A stretch of 41,651 bases of DNA from positions 1 through 41,651 of the forward strand of contig NZ_JAMOLN010000075.1 of assembly GCF_024448165.1 (NCBI RefSeq), in the 5' to 3' direction. The translations under genes were made by a program, and so were the position numbers. The notes beneath the pieces are model-generated. The model was not told where the DNA came from. It ran no database searches and was given only the letters and a program-made list of their open reading frames with translations. Shown piece by piece: positions 34,401 to 41,651 of this stretch; position 1 is the first letter of the stretch; each line of letters starts with the position of its first letter. Origin of the DNA: Streptomyces longispororuber. Lineage in GTDB: Bacteria; Actinomycetota; Actinomycetes; Streptomycetales; Streptomycetaceae.

Positions 34401-35093
34401 ATGCGTGTGCTGATCGTCGAGGACGAGCCCTATCTGGCAGAAGCCATCCGCGACGGCCTGCGCCTGGAAGCGGTCGCCGCCGACATCGCCGGTGACGGCG
34501 ACACCGCTCTGGAACTGCTGAGCGTCAACAGTTACGACATCGCCGTCCTCGACCGCGACGTCCCCGGCCCGTCCGGTGACGAGATCGCCCGGCGCATCGT
34601 CGCCTCCGGCAGCGGCCTGCCGATCCTCATGCTCACCGCGGCCGACCGGCTCGACGACAAGGTGTCCGGGTTCGAACTGGGCGCGGACGACTACCTCACG
34701 AAGCCCTTCGCGCTCCAGGAACTCGTGGTCAGGCTCAGGGCGCTCGACCGCAGACGGGCCCACAGCCGGCCGCCCGTGCGGGAGATCGCGGGTCTGCGGC
34801 TCGACCCGTTCCGCAGGGAGGTCTACCGCGACGACCGGTACGTCGCCCTGACCAGGAAGCAGTTCGCCGTCCTCGAAGTCCTCGTCGCCGCCGAAGGCGG
34901 TGTCATCAGCGCCGAGGAACTGCTGGAACGCGCGTGGGACGAGAACGCCGATCCGTTCACCAACGCCGTGCGCATCACCGTCTCGGCCCTGCGCAAGCGG
35001 CTCGGCGAGCCCTGGATCATCGCCACCGTGCCGGGCGTCGGCTACCGCATCGACACGCAGCCCGCGGCCGGCGGGAGCGAGGACCGTGGATAG
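34401..35093 (+). CDS. OmpR-family response regulator
   Basis: A 230-residue regulator. The receiver domain begins MRVLIVEDEPYLAEAI; the phosphoacceptor is D51 in VLDRDVPGPSG, with the conserved YLTKPF lysine near 101. The C-terminal winged helix (LTRKQFAVLEVLVAAEGGVI, then TVSALRKRLGEPWIIATVPGVGYRI) is OmpR type. The start is the leaderless-looking ATG. It overlaps the kinase gene by 8 bases. The divergent VanY-like gene is the probable target. Confidence 0.93.
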   Translation: MRVLIVEDEPYLAEAIRDGLRLEAVAADIAGDGDTALELLSVNSYDIAVLDRDVPGPSGDEIARRIVASGSGLPILMLTAADRLDDKVSGFELGADDYLTKPFALQELVVRLRALDRRRAHSRPPVREIAGLRLDPFRREVYRDDRYVALTRKQFAVLEVLVAAEGGVISAEELLERAWDENADPFTNAVRITVSALRKRLGEPWIIATVPGVGYRIDTQPAAGGSEDRG

Positions 35094-36177
35094 GGAGCCC
35101 GGCCTGAGCGTCCGGATCAGACTCACCCTCAGCTACGCCGGATTCCTCATGGTCGCCGGCGTCCTGCTGCTCGGGGCGATGTACTGGTACCTGGTGCACT
35201 CCCTGCCCGACGTGACCAGCGTCGCCGGCGGACACCTCCTCGTCCGCTCCGAGCTGCTGCGCGGCTTCCTGCCCGCGGCGGTCGCCGTCATGGCGGTCCT
35301 GCTGGTGCTCGGCCTCCTGGGCGGCTGGATCCTCGCGGGCCACATGCTCGCCCCGCTCACCCGCATTACGCACGCCACCCGGCTCGCCACCCGCGGATCG
35401 CTGGCCCATCGCATCGGGCTGCCGGGCCGCCAGGACGAGTTCCGCGAACTCGCCGACGCCTTCGACGGCATGCTGGCGCGCCTGGAGGCGCACGTCGCCG
35501 AGCAGCGGCGGTTCGCGGCGAACGCCTCCCACGAGCTGCGCACCCCGCTCGCGATCTCGAAGTCGCTCCTCGACGTCGCCCACGCCACCCCGGACCAGGA
35601 CACGGGCCGGCTCCTGGACCGCCTCCGGGTGGTCAACACCCGGGCGATCGACCTCACCGAGGCACTGCTCCTGCTCAGCCGCGCCGAGCAGCGGTCCTTC
35701 ACCCCGGAACCCGTCGACCTGTCCCTCCTGGCGGAGGAGGCCACCGAAACCCTCCTCCCCCTCGCGGAGGAACAGGGCGTCACCATCGAGACCCGCGGCG
35801 AGATCGCCCGCACGAACGGCTCGCAGGCACTCCTGCTGCAGCTGACCACGAACCTCGTGCACAACGCGATCGTCCACAACCTGCCCGGCCTGGGCGCCGT
35901 GTGGGTCGACACCACGGCAGGACCCGGAACCGTGACGCTCACGGTCGAGAACACCGGCGAGAAGCTCTGTCCCGAACTGGTCTCGACGCTCGCCGAACCG
36001 TTCCGGCGCGGCACCGAGCGCGTGCGCACCGACCATGCGGGCGTCGGCCTCGGCCTGGCCATCGTGCAGACCATCGCCCAGGCCCACCACGGGACACTCA
36101 CCCTCGCCCCGCGCCCGGCCGGCGGCCTCCGCGTCACCGTGGAACTCCCGGCGGCAGCCCGGCCCGCCGGCCCCTGA
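35086..36177 (+). CDS. Sensor histidine kinase
   Basis: A 363-residue kinase starting with GTG inside the regulator's last codons. Two membrane helices (about 12-37 and 61-84) enclose a short extracytoplasmic loop of about 24 residues, too small for a large sensor. HAMP-like residues (about 85-137) lead to the H box ASHELRTPLA with H149. The N box (LTTNLVHNAIVHN) and G box (HAGVGLGLAIVQT) are intact. With so small a loop, the signal is probably sensed in or at the membrane. Partner of the OmpR regulator at 34401. Confidence 0.93.
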   Translation: MDREPGLSVRIRLTLSYAGFLMVAGVLLLGAMYWYLVHSLPDVTSVAGGHLLVRSELLRGFLPAAVAVMAVLLVLGLLGGWILAGHMLAPLTRITHATRLATRGSLAHRIGLPGRQDEFRELADAFDGMLARLEAHVAEQRRFAANASHELRTPLAISKSLLDVAHATPDQDTGRLLDRLRVVNTRAIDLTEALLLLSRAEQRSFTPEPVDLSLLAEEATETLLPLAEEQGVTIETRGEIARTNGSQALLLQLTTNLVHNAIVHNLPGLGAVWVDTTAGPGTVTLTVENTGEKLCPELVSTLAEPFRRGTERVRTDHAGVGLGLAIVQTIAQAHHGTLTLAPRPAGGLRVTVELPAAARPAGP

Positions 36178-36210
36178 GCGGCCGCTACGCCGGACCGGCC
36201 GGGGGCCGGG

Positions 36211-36603
36211 TCACGCCCGCGCCCCGGCCGGGTTGGCGTCCTCGCCGAGATAGGTGCCGGCGCCCTCGACGACCAGCGGGCCGTCGAAGTTCAGCACCTC
36301 GTTCACGAGGCCGCCCTTCTGGTTGCGGTAGTTGATGACCACGCAGTCCACGCCGACGTAGTGCCCGACCACCTCGAAGCGCAGGTCCGGGATCCGCCGC
36401 AGGCCCTCGGTCCAGTAGGCGCGCAGCCCGTCCTTGCCCCGGATCACCCCGTCGCCGCCGAGGAGTTGCGCGGCCACCGGCGACCGGAACGTGACGTCGT
36501 CCGCGAAGTGGGCCAGCAGGGCTTCCAGGTCGTGCGCGTTCCACGCCGTCACCCAGGAGTCGACGAACGCCCGCGCTTGTCCATGATCCATGAAGGCCAT
36601 CAT
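36211..36603 (-). CDS. SnoaL-like/NTF2-fold protein
   Basis: A 130-residue protein of the nuclear transport factor 2 fold. FVDSWVTAWNAHDLEALLAHFADDVTFRSPVAAQLLGGDGVIRGKDGLRAYWTEGLRRIPDLRFEV is the standard SnoaL opening (N-terminal helices, then the V-T-F-R-S-P strand). Alternative in-frame ATGs are at 36600 and 36591; no good ribosome site distinguishes them. Members include small isomerases, cyclases and uncharacterised proteins. It is 36 bases downstream of the aminopeptidase P gene on the same strand and could share its transcript. Confidence 0.82.
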   Translation of the reverse strand: MMAFMDHGQARAFVDSWVTAWNAHDLEALLAHFADDVTFRSPVAAQLLGGDGVIRGKDGLRAYWTEGLRRIPDLRFEVVGHYVGVDCVVINYRNQKGGLVNEVLNFDGPLVVEGAGTYLGEDANPAGARA

Positions 36604-36639
36604 GCCGTTGCCCGCGCGGGCGCCGCCAGTGCCCTTCGG

Positions 36640-38052
36640 TCAGCCCGCGTGCCGGGACAGCCAGGCCTCGACCTCGTCGGCCGAGCGCGGCAGCCCGCCC
36701 GACAGGTTCTCGTGGCCGTCCTCGGTGACGAGCAGGTCGTCCTCGATGCGGACGCCGATGCCGCGCCACTCCTCCGGCACCGTCAGGTCGTCCGGCTGGA
36801 AGTACAGACCGGGCTCGACGGTGAGCACCATGCCCGGCTCCAGGGCGCCGTCGACGTACTCCTCGGTCCTGGCCTGCGCGCAGTCGTGGACGTCGAGGCC
36901 CAGCATGTGGCCGGTGCCGGCCATCGTGAAGCGCCGCTGCAGCCCGAGCTCGTACGCGCGCTCCGCGGGGCCCTCGATGAAGCCCCACTCGACCAGCCGC
37001 GCCGCCAGGTGCCGCTGCGCCGCCTCGTGGAAGTCCCGGTACGCGGCGCCCGGCTTGACGGCCGCGAAACCCGCCTCCTGTGCCTCGTACACCGCGTCGT
37101 AGACCTTGCGCTGGACCGGCGTGAACGTGCCGTCGATCGGGAGGGTGCGGGTGACGTCGGCGGTGTAGAGGGTGCGCGACTCGACGCCGGCGTCGAGCAG
37201 CAGCAGTTCGCCGGGGCGCACCGGGCCGTCGTTGTCGGTCCAGTGCATGATCGTGGCGTGCTCGCCCGCGGCGCAGATCGTGCCGTAGCCGACGGCGTTG
37301 CCCTCCAGGCGGGCGCGGCGGAAGAAGGTGCCCTCGATCCAGCGCTCGGACGTGGCGACGGCCCGGGACAGCTCTCCGACGACGTCGGTGAAGCCGCGCA
37401 CCGTGGCGTCGACGGCCTTGCGCAGCTCGCCGATCTCCCAGGCGTCCTTCACGGAGCGCAGGTCGCTGAGCGCCTCCTCCAGCTCGGCGTCCCGCTCCGG
37501 GTCGGTGCTGACGGCGGCCTCCAGGGCCGGGTCGACGCCGCGCACGATCCGGGTCGGGACGGCCGCGCCGCCCGCGAGGTCGGCGGCCGCCGTGCGGACG
37601 TCGCGGCAGGGCAGGCCGAGGACGCGCTCCGCCTCGGCGAGGGAGTGGCGCCGGCCCATCCACAGCTCGGCGTGGGCGCCGGTCCAGAACTCGTCGTCGT
37701 TGCGGCTGTCGCGCGGCAGCTGGAAGCAGTAGGCGTCGTGGCCGCCGTCCGCCCGGGGTTCGAGGACGAGCGCGCCGTCACGGGCCTGGTCCCCGGTCAT
37801 GTGCACGTAGCCGGAGTACGGGCGGAACGGGTACGTGTCGTCGTTGGAGCGGACCTTGAGGTTGCCCGAGGGGACCACGAGCCGCTCGCCGGGGAAGCGC
37901 GCGGAGAGCGCGGCGCGGCGGGCGGCCGCGTACGGGGCCTGCTCGTCGGGCTGCAGCTCGTGCCGCTCGGTGTCCGCCCAGCCCGTCCGCATCAACGCGG
38001 AGAGCTCCTCGGAGATCCCTGAGTACAGTCCGTTCTTCCGGCCTTCCGCCAC
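36640..38052 (-). CDS. pepP: Xaa-Pro aminopeptidase P (M24B)
   Basis: A 470-residue metallopeptidase that removes an N-terminal residue preceding proline. The GTG at 38052 is chosen because the protein then starts MAEGRKNGLYSGISEELSAL, the normal Streptomyces form, with AAGG 9 bases upstream. The N-terminal creatinase-like domain spans about 45-190. The pita-bread domain carries both metal sites: D287 (LLLLDAGVES), D299 (YTADVTRT), H382 (TGHMLGLDVHD), E413 (TVEPGLYF) and E437 (VRIEDDLLVT). All ligands are intact. Cytoplasmic. It is divergent from the TrmB/LuxR-type regulator. Confidence 0.95.
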   Translation of the reverse strand: MAEGRKNGLYSGISEELSALMRTGWADTERHELQPDEQAPYAAARRAALSARFPGERLVVPSGNLKVRSNDDTYPFRPYSGYVHMTGDQARDGALVLEPRADGGHDAYCFQLPRDSRNDDEFWTGAHAELWMGRRHSLAEAERVLGLPCRDVRTAAADLAGGAAVPTRIVRGVDPALEAAVSTDPERDAELEEALSDLRSVKDAWEIGELRKAVDATVRGFTDVVGELSRAVATSERWIEGTFFRRARLEGNAVGYGTICAAGEHATIMHWTDNDGPVRPGELLLLDAGVESRTLYTADVTRTLPIDGTFTPVQRKVYDAVYEAQEAGFAAVKPGAAYRDFHEAAQRHLAARLVEWGFIEGPAERAYELGLQRRFTMAGTGHMLGLDVHDCAQARTEEYVDGALEPGMVLTVEPGLYFQPDDLTVPEEWRGIGVRIEDDLLVTEDGHENLSGGLPRSADEVEAWLSRHAG

Positions 38053-38138
38053 TGCGTCCGCCTTCCCGGGGTCGGTTGTCGCCGCGCGTCGGCGACGTCG
38101 GGACGCTATCCCGCCCCGCCCGCCACCGGCGCCCATGA

Positions 38139-38189
38139 GTGCCAGTGGCACGGATCGGACACGACGGGTCGCGGCGGGCGGCCGATAAT
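38139..38189 (+). promoter_or_regulatory. Palindrome and -10 element upstream of the TrmB/LuxR-type regulator
   Basis: GTGCCA-G-TGGCAC (38139-38151) is a perfect 13-base palindrome. A close-to-consensus -10 GATAAT is at 38184-38189, 6 bases before the ATG at 38196, so the transcript would be leaderless. The palindrome would sit upstream of the -35 region, suiting an activator or autoregulator. Confidence 0.55.
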
Positions 38190-38195
38190 GCGGTC

Positions 38196-39179
38196 ATGAC
38201 GAACGCGAAACTCGGTGACGCCCTGCGGCTCCTGGGCCTCGACCGGGCGACGGTCCGGGTCTATCTCGCCCTGCTGGAGAAGGCCCCCGCCCCGCTCACC
38301 GAGATCGCGGCCGCGGCCGGTCTGGACGGTGCCGCGCTGGTCACGGCGTACGACGCGCTGGTGGACGCCGGTCTGGCGAGCGCCGCCGAGGGCGACAGCG
38401 GTGTGGTCGCGCCGGTGCCGCCCGCCGCCGGTCTCGAGGCGCTGGCGCGGCGGCGCGCGGCGGAGGTCGAGGAGTCCCGGATCGCGGTCGGCGGCGCCTT
38501 CGAGTCGTTCCGGCGCCAGCGGCTCGCGGCCTACAACGACGGCCTCGTCGAGATCGTCACCGGCGAGGCCGTCGGCCCGCGCATACGGCAGGCCTGGACG
38601 AGCGCCCGCGAACAGATCCGGCAGTTCGAGTCCCCGCCCTACTTCCCGCTGGCCACGGCCACCGACGACGCGCTGGCCACCCTGGCCCGCGGGGTCACGC
38701 AGCGGGTCGTCTACTCCCGTGCCTCGCTGGAGCACCCGGGGCACCTGAAGAACGTCATCGAACCGTGCGTCAACGCCGGTGAGCAGGCCCGGGTCCTGCC
38801 GACGGTCCCGGTCAAACTCGTGATCATCGACGAGGCGTACGCCCTGGTGTCGTTGTCCATCAAGGAAGCCGACGTGCACAACACCATGCTGGTCGTGCAG
38901 CCGTGCGGACTGCTCTCCGCGCTCATGGCGCTGTTCGAGCAGTCCTGGCACAACGCCCTGCCGTTCCACGGCAGTACGGCCCGTCCGGGCGGACTCGCGC
39001 CCGCCGACCGCCGACTGCTGTGGCTGCTGGCGGGCGGCGCGGGCGACGAGGTCATCGCCCACGAGCTGGGCATCAGCCGGCGCACTCTCTTCCGCCGCCT
39101 GCAGATCCTGATGGCCAGGCTCGGCGCCGCCAACCGCTTCCAGATGGCCCTTCAGGCGCAGCGCAACGGGTGGCTGTGA
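38196..39179 (+). CDS. Helix-turn-helix regulator with TrmB-like N-terminus and LuxR-type C-terminus
   Basis: A 327-residue protein. Residues 1 to about 75 form a TrmB/MarR-like winged helix (DALRLLGLDRATVRVYLALLEKAPAPLTEIAAAAGLDGAALVTAYDALVDAGL). The centre (about 90-255) resembles a PLD-like or unknown ligand domain. Residues about 270-327 are a LuxR/GerE-type helix-turn-helix (APADRRLLWLLAGGAGDEVIAHELGISRRTLFRRLQILMARLG). Such two-HTH regulators occur widely in Streptomyces near metabolite genes. The start is leaderless-looking. Its 3' end overlaps the convergent SMI1/KNR4 gene by 107 bases. Confidence 0.87.
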   Translation: MTNAKLGDALRLLGLDRATVRVYLALLEKAPAPLTEIAAAAGLDGAALVTAYDALVDAGLASAAEGDSGVVAPVPPAAGLEALARRRAAEVEESRIAVGGAFESFRRQRLAAYNDGLVEIVTGEAVGPRIRQAWTSAREQIRQFESPPYFPLATATDDALATLARGVTQRVVYSRASLEHPGHLKNVIEPCVNAGEQARVLPTVPVKLVIIDEAYALVSLSIKEADVHNTMLVVQPCGLLSALMALFEQSWHNALPFHGSTARPGGLAPADRRLLWLLAGGAGDEVIAHELGISRRTLFRRLQILMARLGAANRFQMALQAQRNGWL

Positions 39180-39687
39180 ACCTCGCCCTCAGCCCCGGCC
39201 CGGGCCAGGGCCTGGCACGCGCCGTGGCGAGCTCCTGCTCGGTGCGGGCGAGCCAACGCCGGTACCACTGCGCGAAGTCGAGCCCGGTCGGCACGATGCC
39301 CCGGTCCATGGGCCGCAGGTCTTCCCAGATCTCGCCGCGGTGCGGGCCGGTCGTCACGAGCAGCGACGTGTAGCCGCACCCCTGCTCGCCGAGGAACACG
39401 GCGCCCGCCTCCTGGGCGTCGTACAGCTCCTCGTAGCGCGCGTTCCAGGCGGCGGACGCCTGCCGGTACGCGTCGTCGTCGGCGAAGTCGTCCGCCCGCG
39501 GCTCGTCCGCGTCGAGCACGTCGATCTCGGTCTGCAGCGCGGCATCCAGGGACAGCAGTTGCTCCTCACCGAGGACCGGTCCGAGCCGAAAGCCGTGCCC
39601 GCGGGCCCCGAAGACCCGGTCCGCCCCGGGATGCCGGGCGAACCCGCGCACCCGCTCCCGCACACCCGCCCACGTGTCCATGCTCAT
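39073..39687 (-). CDS. SMI1/KNR4-family protein with an extended C-terminus
   Basis: A 204-residue protein. MDTWAGVRERVRGFARHPGADRVFGARGHGFRLGPVLGEEQLLSLDAAL and EAGAVFLGEQGCGYTSLLVTTGPHRGEIWEDLRPMDRGIVP through FAQWYRRWLARTEQELA match the SMI1/KNR4 fold. After about residue 165 the sequence becomes Arg/Gly/Pro-rich (RARPWPGPGLRARFTATRCA) because it reads antisense through the end of the convergent regulator gene. The original stop codon may have been lost by a frameshift near 39180. SMI1/KNR4 proteins are often immunity partners of toxins, but no toxin is adjacent. Two ATGs, 39687 and 39681, are possible. Confidence 0.75.
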   Translation of the reverse strand: MSMDTWAGVRERVRGFARHPGADRVFGARGHGFRLGPVLGEEQLLSLDAALQTEIDVLDADEPRADDFADDDAYRQASAAWNARYEELYDAQEAGAVFLGEQGCGYTSLLVTTGPHRGEIWEDLRPMDRGIVPTGLDFAQWYRRWLARTEQELATARARPWPGPGLRARFTATRCAAPEGPSGSGWRRRAWPSGSAGGGRECAG

Positions 39688-39748
39688 GAGGCCACGCCAG
39701 TGAGCCGCACCCCGGACCGGCACCGCATTTTCCCCGGCTGTCAGGGCC

Positions 39749-40633
39749 TCATGCCGCGTCGAGGCGGGCCAGTTGCTCCGGCGTGAGGGTGAGGTCGGCG
39801 GCCGCGGCCGAGTCGGTGATGGAGGCCGGGCGCTTGGCCCCGGGGATCGGGACGACGACGGGCGACTGGGCGAGTTCCCAGGCCAGGGTGACCTGTTGGG
39901 GGCTCACGTCGAGTTCGTCGGCGACGGCCCGGAAGGCGGGGTGGCGGTCGGCGAGGCCCTTGGCGCGGTCGAGGCCGCCGAGCGGGCTCCACGGCAGGAA
40001 GGCCAGGCCGAGTTCGGCGCAGACGTCGATCTCGGGGCGGCTGCTGCGGAAGGCGGGCGAGAACTGGTTCTGGACGCTGACCAGCGCGGTGCCGAGCACG
40101 GCGTGGGCCTGCCTGATCTGCTCGGGGTTCGCGTTGGACAGGCCGAGCATCGCGACCTTGCCGCTGTCGTGGACCTCCTTGAGGGTGCCGAGGACCTCCT
40201 CGTAGGGGACGGCGGGGTCGGGGCGGTGGTGCTGCCACAGGGCGATCTGCTCGACGCCGAGGCGGCGCAGCGAGTCGTCCACGGACTTGCGCAGATGCGG
40301 CGCCGAGCTGTCGGTGTCCCAGCCGCCGCCGTCGGTGCGGACGTGCCCGGCCTTGGTGGCGAGCAGCACCTGGTCGCGCACGCCGAGTTCGTCGAGCAGG
40401 CCGGCGATCAGCTGCTCGTTCTCGCCCTGCGCTCCCGCGCCCTTCTCCTTGCCGGGACCGTAGGCGTCGGCGGTGTCGAAGAGGGTGACGCCGGCGGCCA
40501 GTGCGGCACTCACCGTGTCGAGCAGCTGCTGTCGCGGCTGGGGCCCGGTCTGGTCGAACGTCATCAGACCCAGGCCGACGGCCCCGACCTCGTGCCGTCC
40601 GACGGTGTCGTTGCCGATGGTGCGCGTGTGCAT
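39749..40633 (-). CDS. Aldo/keto reductase
   Basis: A 294-residue NADPH-dependent oxidoreductase with a TIM barrel. The catalytic set is complete: D53 and Y58 in DTADAYG, K94 in LATKAG and H135 in QHHRPD. Cofactor-binding segments include VSVQNQFSPAFR and VVPIPGAKRPASI near the C-terminus. The ATG at 40633 has GAGGA about 9 bases upstream; an ATG at 40648 is a less likely alternative. It is probably transcribed alone; a perfect hairpin terminator for the gene before it ends at 40734 on this strand. Substrate unknown; general carbonyl detoxification is plausible. Confidence 0.92.
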   Translation of the reverse strand: MHTRTIGNDTVGRHEVGAVGLGLMTFDQTGPQPRQQLLDTVSAALAAGVTLFDTADAYGPGKEKGAGAQGENEQLIAGLLDELGVRDQVLLATKAGHVRTDGGGWDTDSSAPHLRKSVDDSLRRLGVEQIALWQHHRPDPAVPYEEVLGTLKEVHDSGKVAMLGLSNANPEQIRQAHAVLGTALVSVQNQFSPAFRSSRPEIDVCAELGLAFLPWSPLGGLDRAKGLADRHPAFRAVADELDVSPQQVTLAWELAQSPVVVPIPGAKRPASITDSAAAADLTLTPEQLARLDAA

Positions 40634-40733
40634 GCGGGGCTTCCTCATCCTCGGTCTGGCGGTGGCCGGTGGTACGTCGGATGTGCCGACGCCCACCGAC
40701 GTTACCGGCGCCGGACCGGTTCAAACCTGGCGG

Positions 40734-40767
40734 GCGTGGGCCGGGCACCGGGGTGCCCGGCCCACGC
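40734..40767 (-). terminator. Strong intrinsic terminator of the small winged-helix gene
   Basis: A perfect 15-base stem, GCGTGGGCCGGGCAC (40734-40748) with GTGCCCGGCCCACGC (40753-40767), and a 4-base loop. It starts 16 bases past the stop codon of the gene at 40783 and precedes the aldo/keto reductase promoter. Confidence 0.85.
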
Positions 40768-40782
40768 TGTCGCCGGAGCGCG

Positions 40783-41259
40783 TCAGCGTGCCGCCGCCGG
40801 AGCGGCCGCGGCCGCCGACCAGCGTCCGTCCTCCGTCTGTTCGGCGAGGCCGCCGTCGGCCAGCGCCTTCAGGTGGCGGCTGACCGTGCGCGGCGTCCAG
40901 CCGACGGCTTCACACATCTGCTCCAGCGTCATGCCGCCGGGCGCCTGCTCGAGCCGCTGCCAGGTCAGGCGCGTGTTCTTCCCCAGGTCCCCCAGGGCAA
41001 CCGGGGCCTGGGCCGCGGGCGTTGCGGGGGCCGCCGGGGCCGGACGCTCTCCCGGGTACGGGGCGGGCGCGGCCGGAGCCGGCACCCGCAGCCGCCCGTA
41101 GCCGAGTCTGCGCAGGACCCGGTCCACGTCGGGCCCGCTCTGCTGCTGCGGCACCGGTGCCGTCGTCCGCTCCGCGGTCGCCGCCGTGGTGGTCACCGGC
41201 CGCGGGGTGCGGTTGACCGTGCGGTGCCTGCGGCCCTTCTTCTTGGTCCTGTTGCTCAT
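40783..41259 (-). CDS. Small winged-helix protein with disordered N-terminus
   Basis: A 158-residue protein. Residues 1 to about 85 are low-complexity: a basic start (MSNRTKKKGRRHRTVNRTPRP), then a Pro/Ala-rich linker. Residues about 90-148 form a winged helix: NTRLTWQRLEQAPGGMTLEQMCEAVGWTPRTVSRHLKALADGGLAEQTEDGRWS, like MarR/IclR-type or DUF3489-like domains. The basic tail could bind DNA or RNA nonspecifically. GGAG lies 7 bases before the ATG at 41259. Function unknown; a nucleoid- or RNA-associated role is as likely as gene-specific regulation. Confidence 0.8.
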   Translation of the reverse strand: MSNRTKKKGRRHRTVNRTPRPVTTTAATAERTTAPVPQQQSGPDVDRVLRRLGYGRLRVPAPAAPAPYPGERPAPAAPATPAAQAPVALGDLGKNTRLTWQRLEQAPGGMTLEQMCEAVGWTPRTVSRHLKALADGGLAEQTEDGRWSAAAAAPAAAR

Positions 41260-41362
41260 CCGCCGTCTCCTCGAACGCGTTGATCATGGTCACGTGTTCA
41301 ACGACGAACCCGCCGTGAGGACTCGCCCACGGCTCCATCGGGGGGACCGGCGGCCGGTCGGG

Positions 41363-41651
41363 TCAGCGCTTGAGGACGCCGTCCAGCCACTCCAGGACCT
41401 CAGGGGTGACCGGGTCGGTGATGTCGGCGTACTCCTCGTGCTTCTTGAGGAACTTCGCGACGTACGGGCAGACGGGGACGATCCGCTTGCCGGAGCTCCG
41501 CACGTCGTCCAGGGCTTCCCTGACGAGGATCGAGGCGAGGCCCTGGCCCGCGTACGCGTCGTCGATCTCGGTGTGGAAGAAGACCCGCCGGTCGTCCCGG
41601 TCGCGGTAGGCGGTGAAGCCGGCGGTGGCGCCATCGACCTCGATCGCGTAG
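41363..41651 (-). CDS. GNAT-family N-acetyltransferase, YjdJ-type (partial, 5' end outside window)
   Basis: The last 95 or so residues of a small acetyltransferase (GNAT subgroup of about 100-110 residues): YAIEVDGATAGFTAYRDRDD, RRVFFHTEIDDAYAGQGLAS, then ILVREALDDVRSSGKRIVPVCPYVAKFLKKHEEY. The CoA loop is YAGQGLAS (Q/R-x-x-G-x-A/G type). It ends DGVLKR with a TGA at 41363-41365. The start codon lies just beyond the right edge. Confidence 0.88.
   Translation of the reverse strand, partial: YAIEVDGATAGFTAYRDRDDRRVFFHTEIDDAYAGQGLASILVREALDDVRSSGKRIVPVCPYVAKFLKKHEEYADITDPVTPEVLEWLDGVLKR

Noticed and set aside
33627..36177. Glycopeptide resistance cluster (vanHAX)
   Set aside because: Only a VanY-like enzyme and a generic two-component system are present; no ligase, dehydrogenase or D,D-dipeptidase gene is in the window.
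35086..36177. Longer kinase start at about 34900
   Set aside because: That frame upstream of 35086 runs inside the response regulator gene and is Arg/Ser-rich; the GTG overlapping the regulator stop is the normal arrangement.

Overview
The window is a very GC-rich (roughly 70-75% by eye) actinobacterial chromosome segment, almost certainly from Streptomyces or a close relative. The evidence is strong third-position GC bias with long antisense shadow frames, several apparently leaderless genes, and family content typical of the genus (a DUF5937 ArsR-like regulator, a DUF6299 secreted protein, a TipAS-type MerR regulator, Tat-exported hydrolases, many TetR/GntR/DeoR regulators). I see no rRNA, tRNA, CRISPR array, phage genes, intact insertion sequence or biosynthetic core gene. 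It reads as a regulator-rich accessory or chromosome-arm region with small divergent regulator/target pairs and some decayed genes.

Layout. 1-2781: a sulfide/persulfide module (MBL-fold persulfide dioxygenase-like protein, GntR/UTRA regulator, divergent sulfide:quinone oxidoreductase) with two palindromic operators between the divergent genes. 2782-6006: a decayed TetR tail, a DinB-like protein, and a divergent DUF5937 regulator/MFS exporter pair with an inverted-repeat operator. 6079-8133: two exported proteins of unknown role. 8247-13917: a same-strand run of a small Cys protein, a STAND ATPase without DNA-binding domain, a P-type cation ATPase and a GNAT acetyltransferase. 14295-14563: an M20 amidohydrolase reduced to its two ends. 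14583-15953: a VOC protein plus TipAS-type MerR regulator behind a MerR-type promoter. 16003-17940: a DHFR-like reductase, a cysteine-less carboxymuconolactone decarboxylase homologue and an unknown protein. 18011-21905: a Tat-exported enzyme of about 1050 residues with two discoidin domains behind a LacI-like palindrome, and a TetR regulator. 21990-24464: two short-chain dehydrogenases and a divergent TetR regulator with tandem operators. 24481-26361: a DeoR regulator divergent from a DUF4406/Nudix operon. 26362-29533: an NlpC/P60-like protein, a GH3 N-acetylglucosaminidase, and a GNAT gene preceded by a leaderless 11-codon ORF and two hairpins. 29587-32280: two envelope proteins. 32524-36177: a VanY-like D,D-carboxypeptidase and EEP phosphoesterase divergent from a two-component system. 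36211-41651: a SnoaL-like protein, aminopeptidase P, a TrmB/LuxR-type regulator, an SMI1/KNR4 protein, an aldo/keto reductase, a small winged-helix protein and a truncated GNAT protein.

How the genes work together: most units look like self-contained stress or detoxification switches in which a regulator sits beside its own operator and one or two target genes (sulfide, exported drug or metabolite, TipAS ligand, SDR substrate, nucleotide-like metabolite). A second theme is the cell envelope (GH3 glucosaminidase, NlpC/P60-like protein, VanY with its two-component system, anchored and secreted proteins). The least explained units are the DeoR-DUF4406-Nudix operon, the leaderless leader ORF with hairpins before the GNAT gene at 29051, and the STAND ATPase/P-type ATPase run. 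All functions are read from sequence by eye; no database search was run.
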